A stretch of 62,000 nucleotides of DNA from Gnetum montanum (GCA_015680685.1 MNCI01034697.1:735537-797536); one strand, 5' to 3'. Counted from the stretch's first letter, positions 24,870 to 37,420 are shown. Numbers and translations: made by a program. Notes: generated by a model not told the origin, from the letters alone.

Positions 24870-25340
24870 AGGCTTATCATCTTTCTAGGAATAAATCTAA
24901 TCTTAGAAGTTTCCTTATTTTTTTAGATCACTAAAAATGAATAATGTAAGGCTCTTTTACACTCATGTTTTAGCATTAACTTAATTTTACAAGAAATGTA
25001 CAAAGCCTGGAACCTACCTCCATTGAAAAAGAGCAATATTAGATTAGAGCTAGTTGACCAATCCAACACTATTCCTTTGGAATTGGTGGAAGACATCATG
25101 ACCACCATTTATGGGTGGTTATATCCTGCTAATTTCTTGGTAATCTACGTGGAGAATGGTAAGGGTGACTTTCCTCTCATCATGGGAGGAGCAAGGCTAT
25201 GTACTATTGATGCACAGTTGGGGATTAGAGATCTCTCCTTGAAAATTTCTAAGGAGAATGAATTTGATAAGATTGAGAAGAAGTGTGTTCCTTGCATAGC
25301 ATATAGTGACACAGGGTGTCATTGCATGCAAAAGATATGA
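24870..25340 (+). pseudogene. Aspartic protease of Z
   Basis: The block LLHSCFSINLILQEMYKA near 24955 corresponds to LLDSGSGVNLISQEMYKA in A, so the catalytic Asp-Ser-Gly has become His-Ser-Cys. It is followed by the open stretch 24996-25340 with LEDIMTTIYGWLYP-like, FLVIYVENGKGDFPLIMGG and CVPCIAYSDTGCHCM. It would release capsid and enzymes from gag-pol. The loss of the active-site Asp means that this copy is dead. Confidence 0.8.
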
Positions 25341-25689
25341 TATGTAAAGAGAATATTACTTAAAGCATGTAGTTAGTGTGTGGATGCATAAAAACTCAAA
25401 GGTACTTGTACACAAAAACCACTAAATAGGAAGACACTCTATGACTAACAACTAAAAGAGAGGCTGGCTCAACAATGTGCATGGCACCAACCAAGAGCCT
25501 CAGAAGCTCTTATGTGGAGAGCATGGATCAATTGGAGCAAATCCATTACCAAATCTCTAATGAACAAGGTGAAATCAATTGGGAAGGGTTGGAAATCCTA
25601 AGACCTTCAAGTAGGATTCCCTTGAATTAAAGGCTCTATCAGTAGGAATGAAATATGCATTTATAAATAATGGCAAGCTAGTAATCATC

Positions 25690-27090
25690 AATGTCATAGT
25701 TGCTCCTGAACAAAAGAAGAAGTTGTTGGAATTTTTTAACAAATGGCCAATAGCCTTTGCTTGATTATATCATGAGCTCACTGGAATTGATCCAAGGATA
25801 TGCCAACACAATATATATAGACTTCTTCATTAAACCAAAGAGGTAGCTGCAGAGACACTTGAACCCAAAGCTCAAGCAAATTTTCTAGGAGGAGATTGAA
25901 CAACTCCTCAAGGTGGGGTTCATTTATTCCATTACGAATAGTGAGTGGGTTAGCCCACTTGTTATAGTGCCAAAGAAAGGCGAGAAGTGAAGGGTCTATA
26001 TAAACTTCAGGCTATTAAACATGGCTACGTACAAAGATCACTTTCCATTACCATTTATGGACCAAGTGTTGGATACAATTGTGGGGCATTACTACTATAG
26101 TTTTCTAGATGGTTATAGTGGCTATAACCAAATCTAGATTATGCCAAAGGATTAGGTTAAGACAACATTCACAAGTCCATAGGGGACTTTTGCACATAGA
26201 AAGATGCCCTTTGACCTATGCAATGCTCCCACTACATTCCAACAGTTGGTCCTCAACATCTTCCAATACCAAATTGGTAGTAGGGTAGACATCTTCATAG
26301 ATGACTTCTCTACCTACAGGGCTATCTTTGAGCAAGCCTTGAATCACCTTAAGAAACTACTTCAACAATATGTAGAAACCAACTTGAGGCTCAATTGACA
26401 AAAGATCCATTTGATGGTTTAAGAAGGCATTGTCTTGAAGCCCCAGATTTTAACAAAGGAATTGAGGTAGACTTGGAAAAAGTAAGGGTCATCAAAGAAA
26501 TAACTAGACAAGCAGAGAGTGTCAAAGATGTGAGGTCATTCCTTGGACACACTAGTTACTATAGGTGCTTCATCGAGAACTTCTTGAAGATTGCCAAGCC
26601 ATTGGTGGAGCTAATAAAGAAAGATGCACAGTTCATCTAAATTAAGGAATTTGAGCATGCATTCTAGCAACTCAATTAGAAGCTTATGGAAACTCTCATT
26701 CTACAAGCACTAGACTGGTTCATACCATTTCATTTGATGATAGATCCATCAAACTATGTCTTAAGAGTTGTGCTTACACAAATGGGTGATCAGAAATGTG
26801 CATACTACATCCATTGTGTAAGAAATAACATTGTGTATGCATAACTTAACTACACCACCACCTAAAATGAGCTTATGGTAGTGGTGTATGCATTAGAGAA
26901 ATTCAGGCACTATGTGCTTGGATATAAAGTGTATGTGCACACTGACCATAGTGCTATCTAGTTCCTTATGAATAAGCCAATGGTGAGTACCCATATCATA
27001 AGATAGCTAGTGATCCTTCAAGTGTTTGATATAACCATGGTAAATTGAATGGGAACCAAGAATATGATCACTAATCATTTTTCTCGATTA
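25690..27090 (+). pseudogene. Reverse transcriptase and RNase H of Z
   Basis: Blocks in order: the entry LIQGYANTIYIDFF, then EEIEQLLKVGFIYSITNSEW and VSPLVIVPKKG (25890-25980), INFRLLNMATYKDHFPLPFM (26000-26060), FLDGYSGYNQI (26100-26135), KMPFDLCNAPTTFQQL (26205-26250), VDIFIDDFSTY containing the catalytic IDD (26286-26318), then the thumb and connection (VRSFLGHTSYYRCFIENFL, 26530) and RNase H (about 26700-27070, MVVVYALEKFRHY-like). Stops, mostly TAG or TAA at Gln or Trp positions, disrupt it. This enzyme copies element RNA to DNA; this copy cannot. Confidence 0.8.
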
Positions 27091-27339
27091 TGATGGGATA
27101 GTAAGAAGGAGGAGAGCCAACTATCCAATTAGTTCCCTAATGAACTCCTCTTTGCTGGTGTTGTTAACAAATAAGATCACAAAGGAATGAACTAGTATGA
27201 TAAGATCATATTCTATTTACTCATACATGAGATGCCATAGGAGTGGGATTGTAAGAAGAAACAACAGTTTCTTCACCAAGCCAACACTTCATGGAGATCA
27301 ATGACAACCTCTACAAGGTTTGAGCAAATGGCCTGGTAC

Positions 27340-28000
27340 AATGGTGTGTGCCTGATGCAAACCAATTCAAGTCCTTCAGGATGCTCATAAAGGTCCTTGT
27401 GGGGGCCATTATGCTAGGAGGAAAATGGTCATTAATATCCTCATGGTAGAATATTATTAGCCTATAATCTTCAGAGATGCCCATCAATTCTTTCCCTCTT
27501 ATGATAGATGCCAATGTGACAGAGGGATCATTGCATGTATGGAAGGGCCTCAATAGTGGATCCAACCACTAGAATCTTTCAACCTATTGGGGATTAATTT
27601 CATGGTGTCCACTACCCCTATGTCTAATGAAATGACCTACATTATTATGACTATTAACTACTACATGAAATGGGCTAAAGCTGCAGCTATCATCGACTAT
27701 TTATCATCTATGGTGGTTCAATTTATACAACCAAATGTTGTAAATAGGTTTGGTGTGCCACGTGCATTGATTTCTAATAATGGAACACATTTCATAACTG
27801 CCACTTTTCAAAAACTCATGCTAGGCTTAGGGGTTGAACATAATTAAGAACTTCGTACCACCCTTAAGCCAACGATCAAGCCAAAGTCACCAATAGGAAA
27901 ATAAAAAAAATACTAACATGTACTATTAGTAAATATAGAAGGACTGGAGCAATAAATTCAATGATGCCCTTTGGGCTTATCATTCAACATGGAAACTTTC
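27340..28000 (+). pseudogene. Integrase of Z, part 1
   Basis: Zinc-binding N-terminus (GPCGGHYARRKMVINIL) near 27395, then the core: FNLLGINFMVSTTPMSN at 27573, MTINYYMKWAKAAAI, VNRFGVPRALISNNGTHFI near 27745-27795 (the second catalytic Asp is Asn here), and the sequence up to AYHSTWKLS, where element A has inserted after CTTTC. Part 2 resumes at 44949. It is decayed. Confidence 0.8.
27996..28000 (+). other. Target-site duplication of A, left copy
   Basis: CTTTC immediately left of the TG start of A's 5' LTR. The identical CTTTC follows A's 3' LTR at 44944-44948. Confidence 0.9.
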
Positions 28001-28796
28001 TGATGAGCCGTAATATAGTGTACGCAATATCACATCCGCCACGTGATATTGCATACGCGATATTGCGTCTTGCCTCATCTTCTATAAATAATTGGTGGTG
28101 CCCTTGGTTCCAAGGTAGTTAGACTTAGACCCTTAGCTAGATTCTTACAGTTTAGTCATCCCAAAGTTAGAATTATTTCTATGTGCTTGTAGTAGGAGTC
28201 ATAGAGTGAACGGATCTTTATTTGAACAATTTGTACCTCAGCACAATTTTGTGTACGGTAATAAAGATGAAATTTATGATAAACCTTGAAGCATACAGAT
28301 TAAGCTAATTAGTAATTAATTATTGGTTAATGCTTTCCTAGTTAATTAATATCTCTCTTAACCTTCAACCCCCTTAGTTAAATACACTTAGTACGACCAC
28401 TTTGAGCATGCGTGTAGTGCTTGGTAACCTAGTAACAATTAGCGTTTGGTCATCCCAGCAACGTTGCACTGGTTCAGGATGTGTATGGCAAGTGGGAACG
28501 GATGCTAGTGTTAGGAACATTTAGAAACTAGTTAATGTAAGTTAGTCACTTAGTTCTCTCTCCCTCACCCTTATTAGCAAAAGACATAAAAAATATAAAA
28601 GCTATAAAAATCATATACCTCAAGCTTACTTAACCATACAACCATGACAATACAAGTACCTTTGGGAAGACAACGATTGATTAACCCTGAGTGTTCCGTT
28701 AAGGCGCGTAAGCACTTAGTCCTTGGAGTTCAACCGGCTCATGCATGAAACGCTCGTATTCATATGGTTGAGTGTAGGGGTACCTCACACTCATCA
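28001..28796 (+). repeat. 5' LTR of A, 796 bp
   Basis: TGATGAGCCGTA at the start, ACTCATCA at the end. TATA box CTATAAATA at 28082-28090, AATAAAG polyadenylation-like signal near 28260. U3 contains a perfect 10 bp inverted repeat, GCAATATCAC (28024-28033) and GTGATATTGC (28043-28052). It lacks the extra 104 bp module of the D-type LTR. Confidence 0.9.
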
Positions 28797-28797
28797 T

Positions 28798-28815
28798 TGG
28801 CGCTGTTGCCAGGGA
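28798..28815 (+). other. Primer binding site of A (tRNA-Asp)
   Basis: TGGCGCTGTTGCCAGGGA, two mismatches from the tRNA-Asp complement, one base after the LTR. Confidence 0.85.
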
Positions 28816-28940
28816 CTTAGTTGTTTGTGTGCTGCGTAAAACATAGGAAATCATTCATATCGTTGGAACATTAGAACGAACCCTTAGGGTTAATCAAGGA
28901 AAGACAAGATAATAGTACATCACACACCGAACAAGACAAG

Positions 28941-29549
28941 ATGCCTTCTTCTTTGCATAAGAGCACTTCACTACCTAGGACTAACACAGGAGGCATTCGG
29001 TAGCATAATACACGTAACCAAGATCTGCCAGTTCCTCAACAGTTTCGTGTGGTATATACTCATCCCAATGAGTATGTACCTGATTTCACCTTTATTCTCC
29101 ACCAAGATAAACAACTGCATTGGAGAGACTTGGAGGGTAACATAGTGTTGCCTCTAAACTGATCAGTCCCCAACATACTCCTTCGTGTTCTCACATGAAT
29201 AGGCATGCCGCTTTTATATACAAAATACGTTGCATGTGATCATGACACAAGGGACTATCATCCCACAGAAGCGCAACGTCAAAGGGACTTGTGATAGGAG
29301 AGATACCATACATCCTTGAAGGGTAAATGGCCCCATGATGCTCTGTACGTTTTGAGAAAAATTGAGAATGGTGAACTTGCTTCAACAGGTTCCCCAAAAA
29401 ATGATGTTCCTCCTCTTGACATTGGTCAAGAGGTAGTGTATCAGAACCTCTGGTCTACTATTCACAACCTTGGTTCTGATACCCATGAACACGAAGTGTT
29501 CAATGAGGGAACAGGAATACACGATAAGGGCAGATGTTCTGATCGTGAT
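28941..29549 (+). pseudogene. Gag of A, part 1 (N-terminus)
   Basis: ATG at 28941 (MPSSLHKSTSLPRTNTGG), then VPQQFRVVYTHPNEYVPDF, FTFILHQDKQLHWRDLEGN and PLDIGQEVVYQNLWS at 29415-29450. Stops at several points (after GGIR, at PLN*SVPN, and a TGA TAG pair near 29290). The reading stops at GTGAT (29545-29549) where B begins; the next residues resume at 39355. Confidence 0.8.
29545..29549 (+). other. Target-site duplication of B, left copy
   Basis: GTGAT directly before B's terminal TGTACTGACC. The second copy is at 39350-39354. Joining both sides with one copy restores gag sequence comparable to that of C. Confidence 0.9.
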
Positions 29550-31099
29550 TGTACTGACCTAAATTGTCGGTGTAAGGCTGGAATGGAAACAGACACCGAG
29601 AGATCATCGAGCAGCCACAGCTGACCCTACCTTCGCTTGAGGGAAAGTTGGAAAAGGGAACGAAGGCAAAGTGCCTTGGATGGTTTGCATGCAAATCAAC
29701 CAAGGACTTCCCCAAGCGTAAGCTACGGCTAGTGCTGGGGTTATCATAAACAGGATGTAAACGAAATGTAAACAATGATACGAAATGTAAATAAAGTGTA
29801 TTGAATTATGAATAAAGCATAATAAAAGTTATATTTGTAAAGCATAAATAGAACTAAACAATGTAAATGGGAGGCAATAATGAAACTGTATTATATTATT
29901 TTTAAAAAAATGTGCACCGGTCAAAGCGTAGTTGCACACGTGTGGATGGCAAGTCAAACGCCTAGCCCCAAGATGATATAATTGTGATGATGTGATGATG
30001 AAAATGAGAAGTGCTTGGATGCCCACAGCCAGGTGTGCCGAGCACCCAAGGATTGCAAGTTCTATCCTCCTTCAGAATTGTCAATCTCTTCAATTTTTGC
30101 CTCTTCCAATCTTCTTCTCCTTCTTGTCCTCCTCTCTCAGTTTGTGTGAATTGATAGGGTATTTATAGGATTGGGCTAGGGTTTGGCTAGGGTTTTCTTT
30201 GACCAGGTTCAATGTATTTTACAATTGGCGGGTCATTCAGGCCCATGAAAAAAAATACAAATTAGAAATACAAGCCCTCGAGCAATAAAAAAAATTTAAA
30301 AAATTTAAAAAGATTAGCTCCAACTCTGGCCCACTTGGAAAAATTATATTTCTTTCTTTTGCTGAATATTTGGCCTAATTTTGCATGGGCTTTCATATCC
30401 CTTTGCCATTTTACAAATTTCTTGAAAAAGAAAATCTAGAAGGATTAACATTGCCTCGCTTGTCTAACATCTAGTGTGACTTGCAGTGTGACCTCCAAAA
30501 CTTGCAATTTTGGGCTGAAATCTAGAATTTCTGAAGGCTGGGACCCATAGTTATCAATAGTGGACCTTGAGGATGACTTACACCCTTAAAATCAAGTCAT
30601 TTTGGCTCAGTTTTGGGGCTCTAAAAATTGGTGACGCTGATCCTTACGCTGTGCAGTGTCTGAAAAAGTAACCCCAGCGTCACCAAGTCAAAATGGCACA
30701 TTTGAGGCCCAAATCTTGATTTTTTGGAGGCTAGGAGCTACAGGGAACCTTGGTGAAGGTCATGGGGGGTCCTTGTGCTCGATTTTGGCCTATTTGAACT
30801 CAATTTCGGGGCTCCAAAAGTTGGTGACGTTGATCCTTACGTTGTGCAGCGTCTAAAAAAGTAACCAAAGTGTACTTAGCCAAAACCAAACATTTTGAAC
30901 CTAAAAATTTTGATTCTGGATGCTGGAAGTTGGTGCATTCGCTTGTGGGCCCCGGGGGGACCTTGCCTGTTGAATCATGGATCATCGGGGGCTATTTCGG
31001 AGGCCTCCAAGTTTGGTCATGCTGTACTCATGTTGGGCAGTAGCATGACTTAGCTTGATTCTTGTCTAAAAGTGCTAGGCCAAAATTAGTGGTGTTTCA
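29550..31099 (-). repeat. 3' LTR of B, 1550 bp
   Basis: On the minus strand TGAAACACCACTAA to GGTCAGTACA. The TATA box lies at 30160-30169 (CTATAAATA in minus). Two partial copies of a 193 bp tandem unit are present, with starts aligned at 30634 and 30827. By eye, about 15 of the first 220 bases differ from the other LTR, which suggests a fairly old insertion. Confidence 0.9.
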
Positions 31100-31113
31100 T
31101 TGGCCCCTCTTTG
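31100..31113 (-). other. Polypurine tract of B
   Basis: On the minus strand CAAAGAGGGGCCAA directly precedes the 3' LTR. This fixes B's direction. Confidence 0.75.
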
Positions 31114-32220
31114 TTGACGTCTGGAGGAATCCACCCAAGAGGCATCAACAAACAAGTGCAAAACACCATGAGCAATAAAGCATCAAACATTAACCGTCGG
31201 CCCTTGGCTGGGTGTCATCGCACCATTTTCAAAAGTACATGGAATTTGAGGGAATGTGGTTCAAGATGCAAGGGAATTGGTTGTAACCAGGGAAGCTAGG
31301 AGGGTAAGGGCTATGATTGCTACTAGGATTTGTGGGAGAGAAATGCTCTCTTGTGCACAAGTTATGTCATTGATCCTTGTCAACAGCCAGGTTTTTAGCA
31401 GACTCAGAACCAAGACATAGGAGGTGCATTCTTTGGAGAAACGAGACTCTTATAGAGTATTTGCGGGGCCCGTTGTAAACAGCCAAAGCCATGCAATGAT
31501 GTGCAACATGGTCTCTTTGAGACACGAGTGTAACTATTTTTTCAAGACAACTGCCTTCTCGCCTGGGGCTTGTATGAGAATGGTCAATAGTCTTTTGTTT
31601 ATGATGTCAATGGGGTCTTGAAGACCTTTATCGTGCATTTTGCTCTTTGACCTTTTTCTTTGTTTTTTTCTTTTTTTTGTCTTTTTTTGAAAGAGCTTGC
31701 TTTTTGTGTCGTGCTCGTGTTTGAGCACTTGCATTTTGCATCATGTACTATGTATCATGTTTTGTGTCACAACTGCTTAGAGAGTTACAGTGTGCAACAG
31801 TGTATCAAGAGTTTTGAGGTGAGCAGAATGTATCAGGGGGGTGTAATTAAATAGGTTAAGGGGAGCATGATGGGGAAATAGGGGATGCATCGGGAGTCGA
31901 GAATGTACTTATGAACGGATTGATTAACCTAGTCGCGTGCATCAGGAAAAACATGATACCTTGTCATCATGACGAAGTGCATCTATGCATGAACGCATCA
32001 GAAGTGTCATCCTGCAAACACAACTCCAAGAAGATAAGAAAACCACAGATGAAATAGTCAGCTAAACACTTTAAACAAGGAGATGGAGTCACCATGTGAA
32101 AATTTCAAAGCAGACAGAATCATGAACAGCATCAGTTTCATTAGGCCCCATGAGATGAATCATGCAACAAGTCTTTGTGGAACAGGCACAGCCAACTACA
32201 ATAATAGATCTTTTCAAATT
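31114..32220. other. Non-coding 3' region of B
   Basis: No coding signal on either strand that I can defend. A T-rich run (31650-31690) creates a low-complexity Lys-rich ORF on the minus strand that I do not consider real. In a complete Tat element part of this space would be occupied by pol. Confidence 0.5.
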
Positions 32221-32224
32221 TTTC

Positions 32225-32830
32225 CTGGTTGTCGATGATGTCACTAGTTTATAGTCTTAGCGAACTGTTGTGGATTATTTTCACGTCATAACCCCTTGGA
32301 CGGTGCCAGTTTAGCGTCATGGTAGATGGTGCATTGCTAGTTTATAATCATAGCAGACTATGAAGAGGCAAACTAGTTTATAGTCTTAGTAGATTCTGGA
32401 TGCTAGTTTCATGTCATAGCGGATGGACATAGTAGTTTAGTGTCATACCGGACATTTCTATGTGGTATCAGTTTTAGGTCATGAGCCAGGACTGTTCTAA
32501 GGTATTAATTTTAAGTCATGATCCAAGACTGTTCTGTGGTATTAGTTTTAAGTCATGATGCCAGGACTACTCTGTGGTATCATTTTTAAGTCATGATGCC
32601 AGGACTATTCTGTGGTATCAGTTTTAAGTCATGATCCAGGGCTTTTCTGTGGTATCAGTTTTAAGTCATGATCCAAGACTATTTTGTGGTATCAATTTTA
32701 AGTCATGATGCTAGGACTTTTCTGTGGTATCAGTTTTAAGTCATGATCCAGGACTGTTGTGTGGTATCAATTTTAAGTCATGATCTAGGACTATCTGTGC
32801 CAATTTATAGTCATAGTGGACTAATGCTTA
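32225..32830 (+). repeat. Minisatellite 1 of B (37-40 bp units)
   Basis: From 32460 to 32800 a unit like GGTATCAGTTTTAAGTCATG + ATCCAGGACTGTTCTGT repeats about eight times. Before it (32240-32450) are shorter irregular copies reading CTAGTTTATAGTCTTAGC. The shared core is AGTTTWA-GTCAT. Confidence 0.8.
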
Positions 32831-33240
32831 CCTTGCTTGTGTAAAGTGTGATGCTGCATGCATGGTCATGCTACGTGCCTGCGAGATCCTGCAAAAAAAT
32901 CAACTAGGAAGAAAACAACATCAAGTGACACCTGCCGTACATAGAGTTAGAATGTATGAATGAAAGAAAAGCAATGCAAAAAATGATAGTTTTAGGCCGT
33001 TTCGAGCCGTAAGCTAGTTTAAGGCCTTTTCGTAGCTTTATGTTTTTTTTATTGTTTTTCTTTGTTTTCTAGAGTATATGTGTGCCACTAAATGTAACAT
33101 AAATTTCTAAAGTGTAAAGCAAGATGTAAGGTAAATACTTGGAATAGAAAGCAACAACCATGCAAGAATCTAAATCGTAAGTTGTAACTTGTAAGCGAAA
33201 ATTCAATGTAAGATGATGGGAGTTTGTAAATCTGTAATTT
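32831..33240. other. Non-coding spacer in B
   Basis: Contains 'AGTTTTAGGCCGTTTCGAGCC'-like remnants of the minisatellite core (near 32985-33030) and otherwise nothing recognisable. Confidence 0.4.
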
Positions 33241-33849
33241 GTTGGCTCTAGTTTAAAGCCATTTCAGGCTTGGTACATTAGTTTAAAGTCTTGATGGAAT
33301 GTTGCATCTCTTGTTAAAGAAAGGATTACCAGTTTTATGCCATGGTGGGCCAAAGGTAGTAACATTTTCAAGAAGTTTTAAATGGAACTAGTCATTTCTG
33401 ACCGTGGCTAGTTTAATGTCATTGCAGACAGTTCGTAGTTTAACATCATTTCGGACAGTTCGTAGTTTAACGTCATTTTGGATAGTTCGTAGTTTAACGT
33501 TGTTTCAGATAGTTCGTAGTTTAACGTCGTTTTGGACAGTTCATAGTTTAACGTCATTTCGGATAGTTCGTAGTTTAACGTCGTTTCGGACAGTTCATAG
33601 TTTAACGTCATTTCAGATAGTTCATAGTTTAACATCATTTCAGACAATTCGTAGTTTAACATCATTTCGGACAATTCGTAGTTTAACGTCATTTCGGACA
33701 ATTCGTAGTTTAACGTCATTTCGGACAGTTCATAGTTTAATGTCATTTCGGATAGTTCGTAGTTTAACGTCATTTCGGATAGTTCATAGTTTAACGTCAT
33801 TTTGGACAGTTCGTAGTTTAACATCATTTCGGACAGTTCGTAGTTTAAC
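33241..33849 (+). repeat. Minisatellite 2 of B (27 bp units)
   Basis: After two or three looser copies (33245-33400), a 27 bp unit, TAGTTTAACGTCATTTCGGA + CAGTTCG, repeats about sixteen times from 33408 and runs into the assembly gap. Because 27 is divisible by three, it gives long open frames on both strands (9-residue repeats such as LNYELSEMT on the minus strand). These should not be read as a gene. Confidence 0.9.
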
Positions 33850-34136
33850 NNNNNNNNNNNNNNNNNNNNNNNNNNNNNNNNNNNNNNNNNNNNNNNNNNN
33901 NNNNNNNNNNNNNNNNNNNNNNNNNNNNNNNNNNNNNNNNNNNNNNNNNNNNNNNNNNNNNNNNNNNNNNNNNNNNNNNNNNNNNNNNNNNNNNNNNNNN
34001 NNNNNNNNNNNNNNNNNNNNNNNNNNNNNNNNNNNNNNNNNNNNNNNNNNNNNNNNNNNNNNNNNNNNNNNNNNNNNNNNNNNNNNNNNNNNNNNNNNNN
34101 NNNNNNNNNNNNNNNNNNNNNNNNNNNNNNNNNNNN
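33850..34136. other. Assembly gap (287 N)
   Basis: The gap starts inside the 27 bp minisatellite and ends 3' of B's protease. The array was probably too repetitive to close, so its true length is unknown. Confidence 0.95.
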
Positions 34137-34490
34137 ATTAAACCCTGGCGTTTCATCAACCACTATGAATTCAGCTGATGTAGGGAATTGGTCTCCGGCT
34201 ATGAAATCTAAGGTAACCATGCCTTTCACTCCCACATGAGAACCACTGAAAGATCTCAAGAAAGAGGTTGTTGTGGGTTGTACTTGTTCAATGAGTCCCA
34301 ATTTTTTGATGGAAAAAGGTATTACATTTGTTGCTGCACCATCATTGACATGCACCCTACGTATTTTGAAATTATCAACCTGTATTGTTATGAACATAGG
34401 GGCCGTGGTGATTTCCCCTGTTTTCTCATCTAGCTTAATGTCCTTATCATGGAACTCTAAGGATGTGGTCTTTGATTCCTAAAGTTGTGG
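34137..34490 (-). pseudogene. Aspartic protease of B
   Basis: From about 34400: MFITIQVDNFKIRRVHVNDG, AATNVIPFSIKKLGL, SFLRSFSGSHVGVKGMV, FIAGDQFPTSAEFIVVDE. The block VNDGAATNVIPF stands where the Tat-type protease has LIDNGSSLNV. The catalytic Asp is present, but its neighbours are altered. The reading ends at the gap; the C-terminus is not seen. Confidence 0.7.
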
Positions 34491-37420
34491 GGATAATACT
34501 GCATAAATGGATGGTTCATCTGCAGGAAGATCCTCACTAACAGGAATTGAAGTTAGCATCCATACGAGAGCCTGCCAATATACTGGTGAAGTCATTACTA
34601 GGTCATACAAACTTAAAGAAGTATTCTTTTGTTTTAAGGCTTGTGTGACCTGGGTCAACAAATTTGCTAGGTCTTTACCATTTGGGACATCCTTATCCAT
34701 AGATATTTGGTCCATTTGACCTAGCATTCGTATTTCTCGTGGAGGGGTTTTCATGTTAGTAGCTGAGAATGCTGGGTTTGGGATATGACTTGTGACTTCA
34801 TTTTTGTTTTGGTGACTTGTACTAAGCTCATTAACGAACGAACTCATGGGAATGGTGCTTAGCAGTGTAGGCTTTGGCAGTCCTAATTTGTGTCCATGGA
34901 TTTCTCTCTCCATGCGCTCTCTTTTTTCTCTTTCTAAGCGTTCTCTTATTAGCCTATCAACAAGACGTTCTTGCAAAGGTCGTCGGGAAGTGGAGGTGGG
35001 TTGTGTGCCAGGGTGTTTTGGCACCCGGACCACAAGGGGAATGGGTCGGTGTTCAGATGGTATGTTTGTTGTGGTGGTGACCGAAGGAGGTATGCGGATG
35101 ATGAATGGTTTTGATGGTGTGGAGGACGTGCATGTGGTAAAAGGGGTTTGAGGATATATTGGGGCAAGTGTGTTTTTTGAATGCCTGTGAATCACAAAAG
35201 GCTTTCGAGGAACGTCTTGTCTATCTTCCACATGGACAGTATTAATCACATATGGGGCATCGTTCATTTTGGTATTGAGAGGATCCTTGTAGACCCCCAT
35301 GGATTGGTTCTGAGGCCTTACCAAGTTTGTCTCGTTGAACACTACTTCACCTCCATCTATCATGCATTGTATGTCTTGTTTCAATGCAAAGCAGTAATCA
35401 GTCCCATGACCACACTGTTGGTGATATTCACAAAACCTATCCAACCTAAAGCCTTTTGGAACGGGGGGTTCGTTGGCTGTTGCTAAAGCTGGATTTTTGG
35501 CCAATTCGCAAAAGCGATCATGTCTTTGCAAGGCCGCAGGAGACATTTGTTTGTGTTGAATTAGCCTAGCCTTTAGAAGTTGATCAAGTAGTTGTGAAGG
35601 CTTTAAGGGCAATGGTGTGTATTGAGCAGGGTCTTTCCTTTCAAAGGTACAGGCATGACCTATGTTGTTGTTTCTATTTGAGGAATTTCCAGGTGTATGA
35701 GTGGGTGTGGTTCTTTCATAGTTTTTTGGGATAGCGGGTTGTTTTCCTTTAGCCACTACTGCTACTGTTGTTTTGGATTGATCTTTCCTCGTGTATTGGC
35801 CCCTAAAGGTTGAGTAGGCTGGGTCATTACTTATTTGTGCCGCTTCTTCTATGTCTTTGATTTGTACGAATGCTTGGCTCAATGTGCAAGCTTTCAGGTA
35901 GTAAAGTTTTAACTTAATAAAGTCATTCTTGGCTGATTTGAAGATAGTGAGTAAATATGTTTCAGGGATAGGTTTGTGAAGTTCGTTTAAGGTTGCACTC
36001 CACCTTTGGATAAATTTTTGTGCTGGCTCTAAAGACACTTGTTTAATTTAAAACAAGCTATCCAATGTGGCTTCAGGTTTTAAATTGTACTTGAAACGAG
36101 TGATAAACTGATGCAGCAAATTCTCTAAAGAAGATATGGAGCTATGGGGTAAAGATCGGTACCAGTCTAAGGCTTTTCCGGTTAAGGACATTGCAAACAC
36201 TCACAAGATTACATGGGGCCATGCTTGAAGTAAAAGGCTTTCAGTTCTAAATGTCACTAGGTGGGCATTTGGGTCCCCTTCTCCATTGTACTTGGTTAGT
36301 TGAGGTAATGAGACTCCTTTTGGCAAGGTCAAGGGTGGAATTGAGGGGTCAATTGGGTCATCTCGATAGAAATCTAGTACCTTGACTTCCTCATTGTTGA
36401 AATTTTTAAGGCATTTTAATTCTTCTGCCAACGAGCGCATCATTTTTTGTGTGTCTGCCCATTCTTGGGCAGTAGGCAAACCGGTGGATTGAGTGGATTG
36501 TGGATGATAATGATTTAATTGTTGCATTGTTTGTGGAAAGGTAGGTTGTTGGGCTAACATTTGTTGTGGTGGGATGGTATTCGGGACTGAGACTATCGGT
36601 GGAACCCACTGCCCAACCACAGGTTGTGAGGTAACACCTTGAACATGTTGGGTAGGAGTAATCAATGGTGCCCTATGAATTTGCATCTGGGGTATGTAAT
36701 GGGTGGATGTGGAAGCTGGTATGACTAACGGTATTCCAATTACTTGAGTTGGAAGATTGACCCTGCGTTGGTTTGGGGGAGTTATTGGGATTGAACTGGT
36801 GGAGGAATGATGGAAGTGGACGCATCAGAGTGAATGTTATTGAGCACGGAGAAGATAGGAATGGAATGGGGAACAGGTCCTCGAGTGTTTGTGGATGAAG
36901 AAGGAAATACAGTTTTTTCCAGGAAAGGATGGAATAATGGGTTTGTGTGGGCATGGGGGCTAATGGTATGGTATGATTCTCCATGTTCAGATTGGGCTGC
37001 AAAGTCATCTTCTTCATCTTGAGGCTCTATGGGAGGTAGTTGTAAGGCTTGACTTTTAGCCATAAGAAGCTAGGATATGAGTTTATGATGGTTTTCAGAT
37101 AGTGGGATTATGTCAAATGCAGAAGGGATAAACTCACATCCTCCTTTGTGGATAAATTCATATTCTCGCTTAGCTTCCCTCTCTACACGATTAATGGGTA
37201 GGTTGGCTTGGATTTTGACACAGATAAAATTATACTGTTCAGGTGTAAGAGTTACATGAATGGGGCCTTTGCCCTGTAGCCTGAGGGATTGGCGTGTAGG
37301 GCCTTGAAGATTTATGTGTTCAATAACGGTTATGGATTCTGTAGCAGTCACAGGGTTTGAAGCTTTGGCCCCAAAGTCAACAATCAGTAGTGTTACTTGG
37401 TTGGCTTGGGAAGATTCCAT
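34479..37420 (-). pseudogene. Tat/Ogre-like gag of B
   Basis: Read from ATG 37420 (MESSQANQVTLLIVDFGAK), the pieces are: N-terminal segment (SLRLQGKGPIHVTLTPEQYN) to a stop at 37070; a Pro-rich linker; TQKMMRSLAEELKCLKNFN; the gag start LPKGVSLPQLTKYNGEGDP with AHLVTFRTESLLLQAWPH (36330-36210); the gag core from 36150 with EPAQKFIQRWSATLNELH, KACTLSQAFVQIKDIEEAA; and the Cys/His box FCEYHQQCGHGTDYCFALKQ near 35400, typical of the Tat/Ogre gag. The largest open frame is 36038-34479. A few stops and one frameshift near 36200-36040 disrupt it. Upstream ATG at 37654 lies in the LTR and is not a likely start. Confidence 0.75.

Noticed and set aside
29500-29775. ORFs in B's LTRs with identical text at 37612-37857
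   Set aside because: They occur in both LTR copies at the same place and reflect LTR sequence, including the insertion junction, with no domain.
31534-31734. Lys-rich minus-strand ORF
   Set aside because: It is the translation of a T-rich low-complexity run.
32461-32800. Regular 37-40 bp repeats as a CRISPR array
   Set aside because: Units repeat head to tail with no unique spacers, and the setting is a plant retroelement. It is a minisatellite.
33404-34397. Long open frames of 9-residue repeats on both strands
   Set aside because: They result from a 27 bp minisatellite whose unit is divisible by three, and they run through an N gap. Codon use is that of the repeat, not of a gene, and both strands are open at once.
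34846-35486. Plus-strand ORFs opposite gag of B
   Set aside because: Shadows. The minus frame carries the Cys/His box and gag core.
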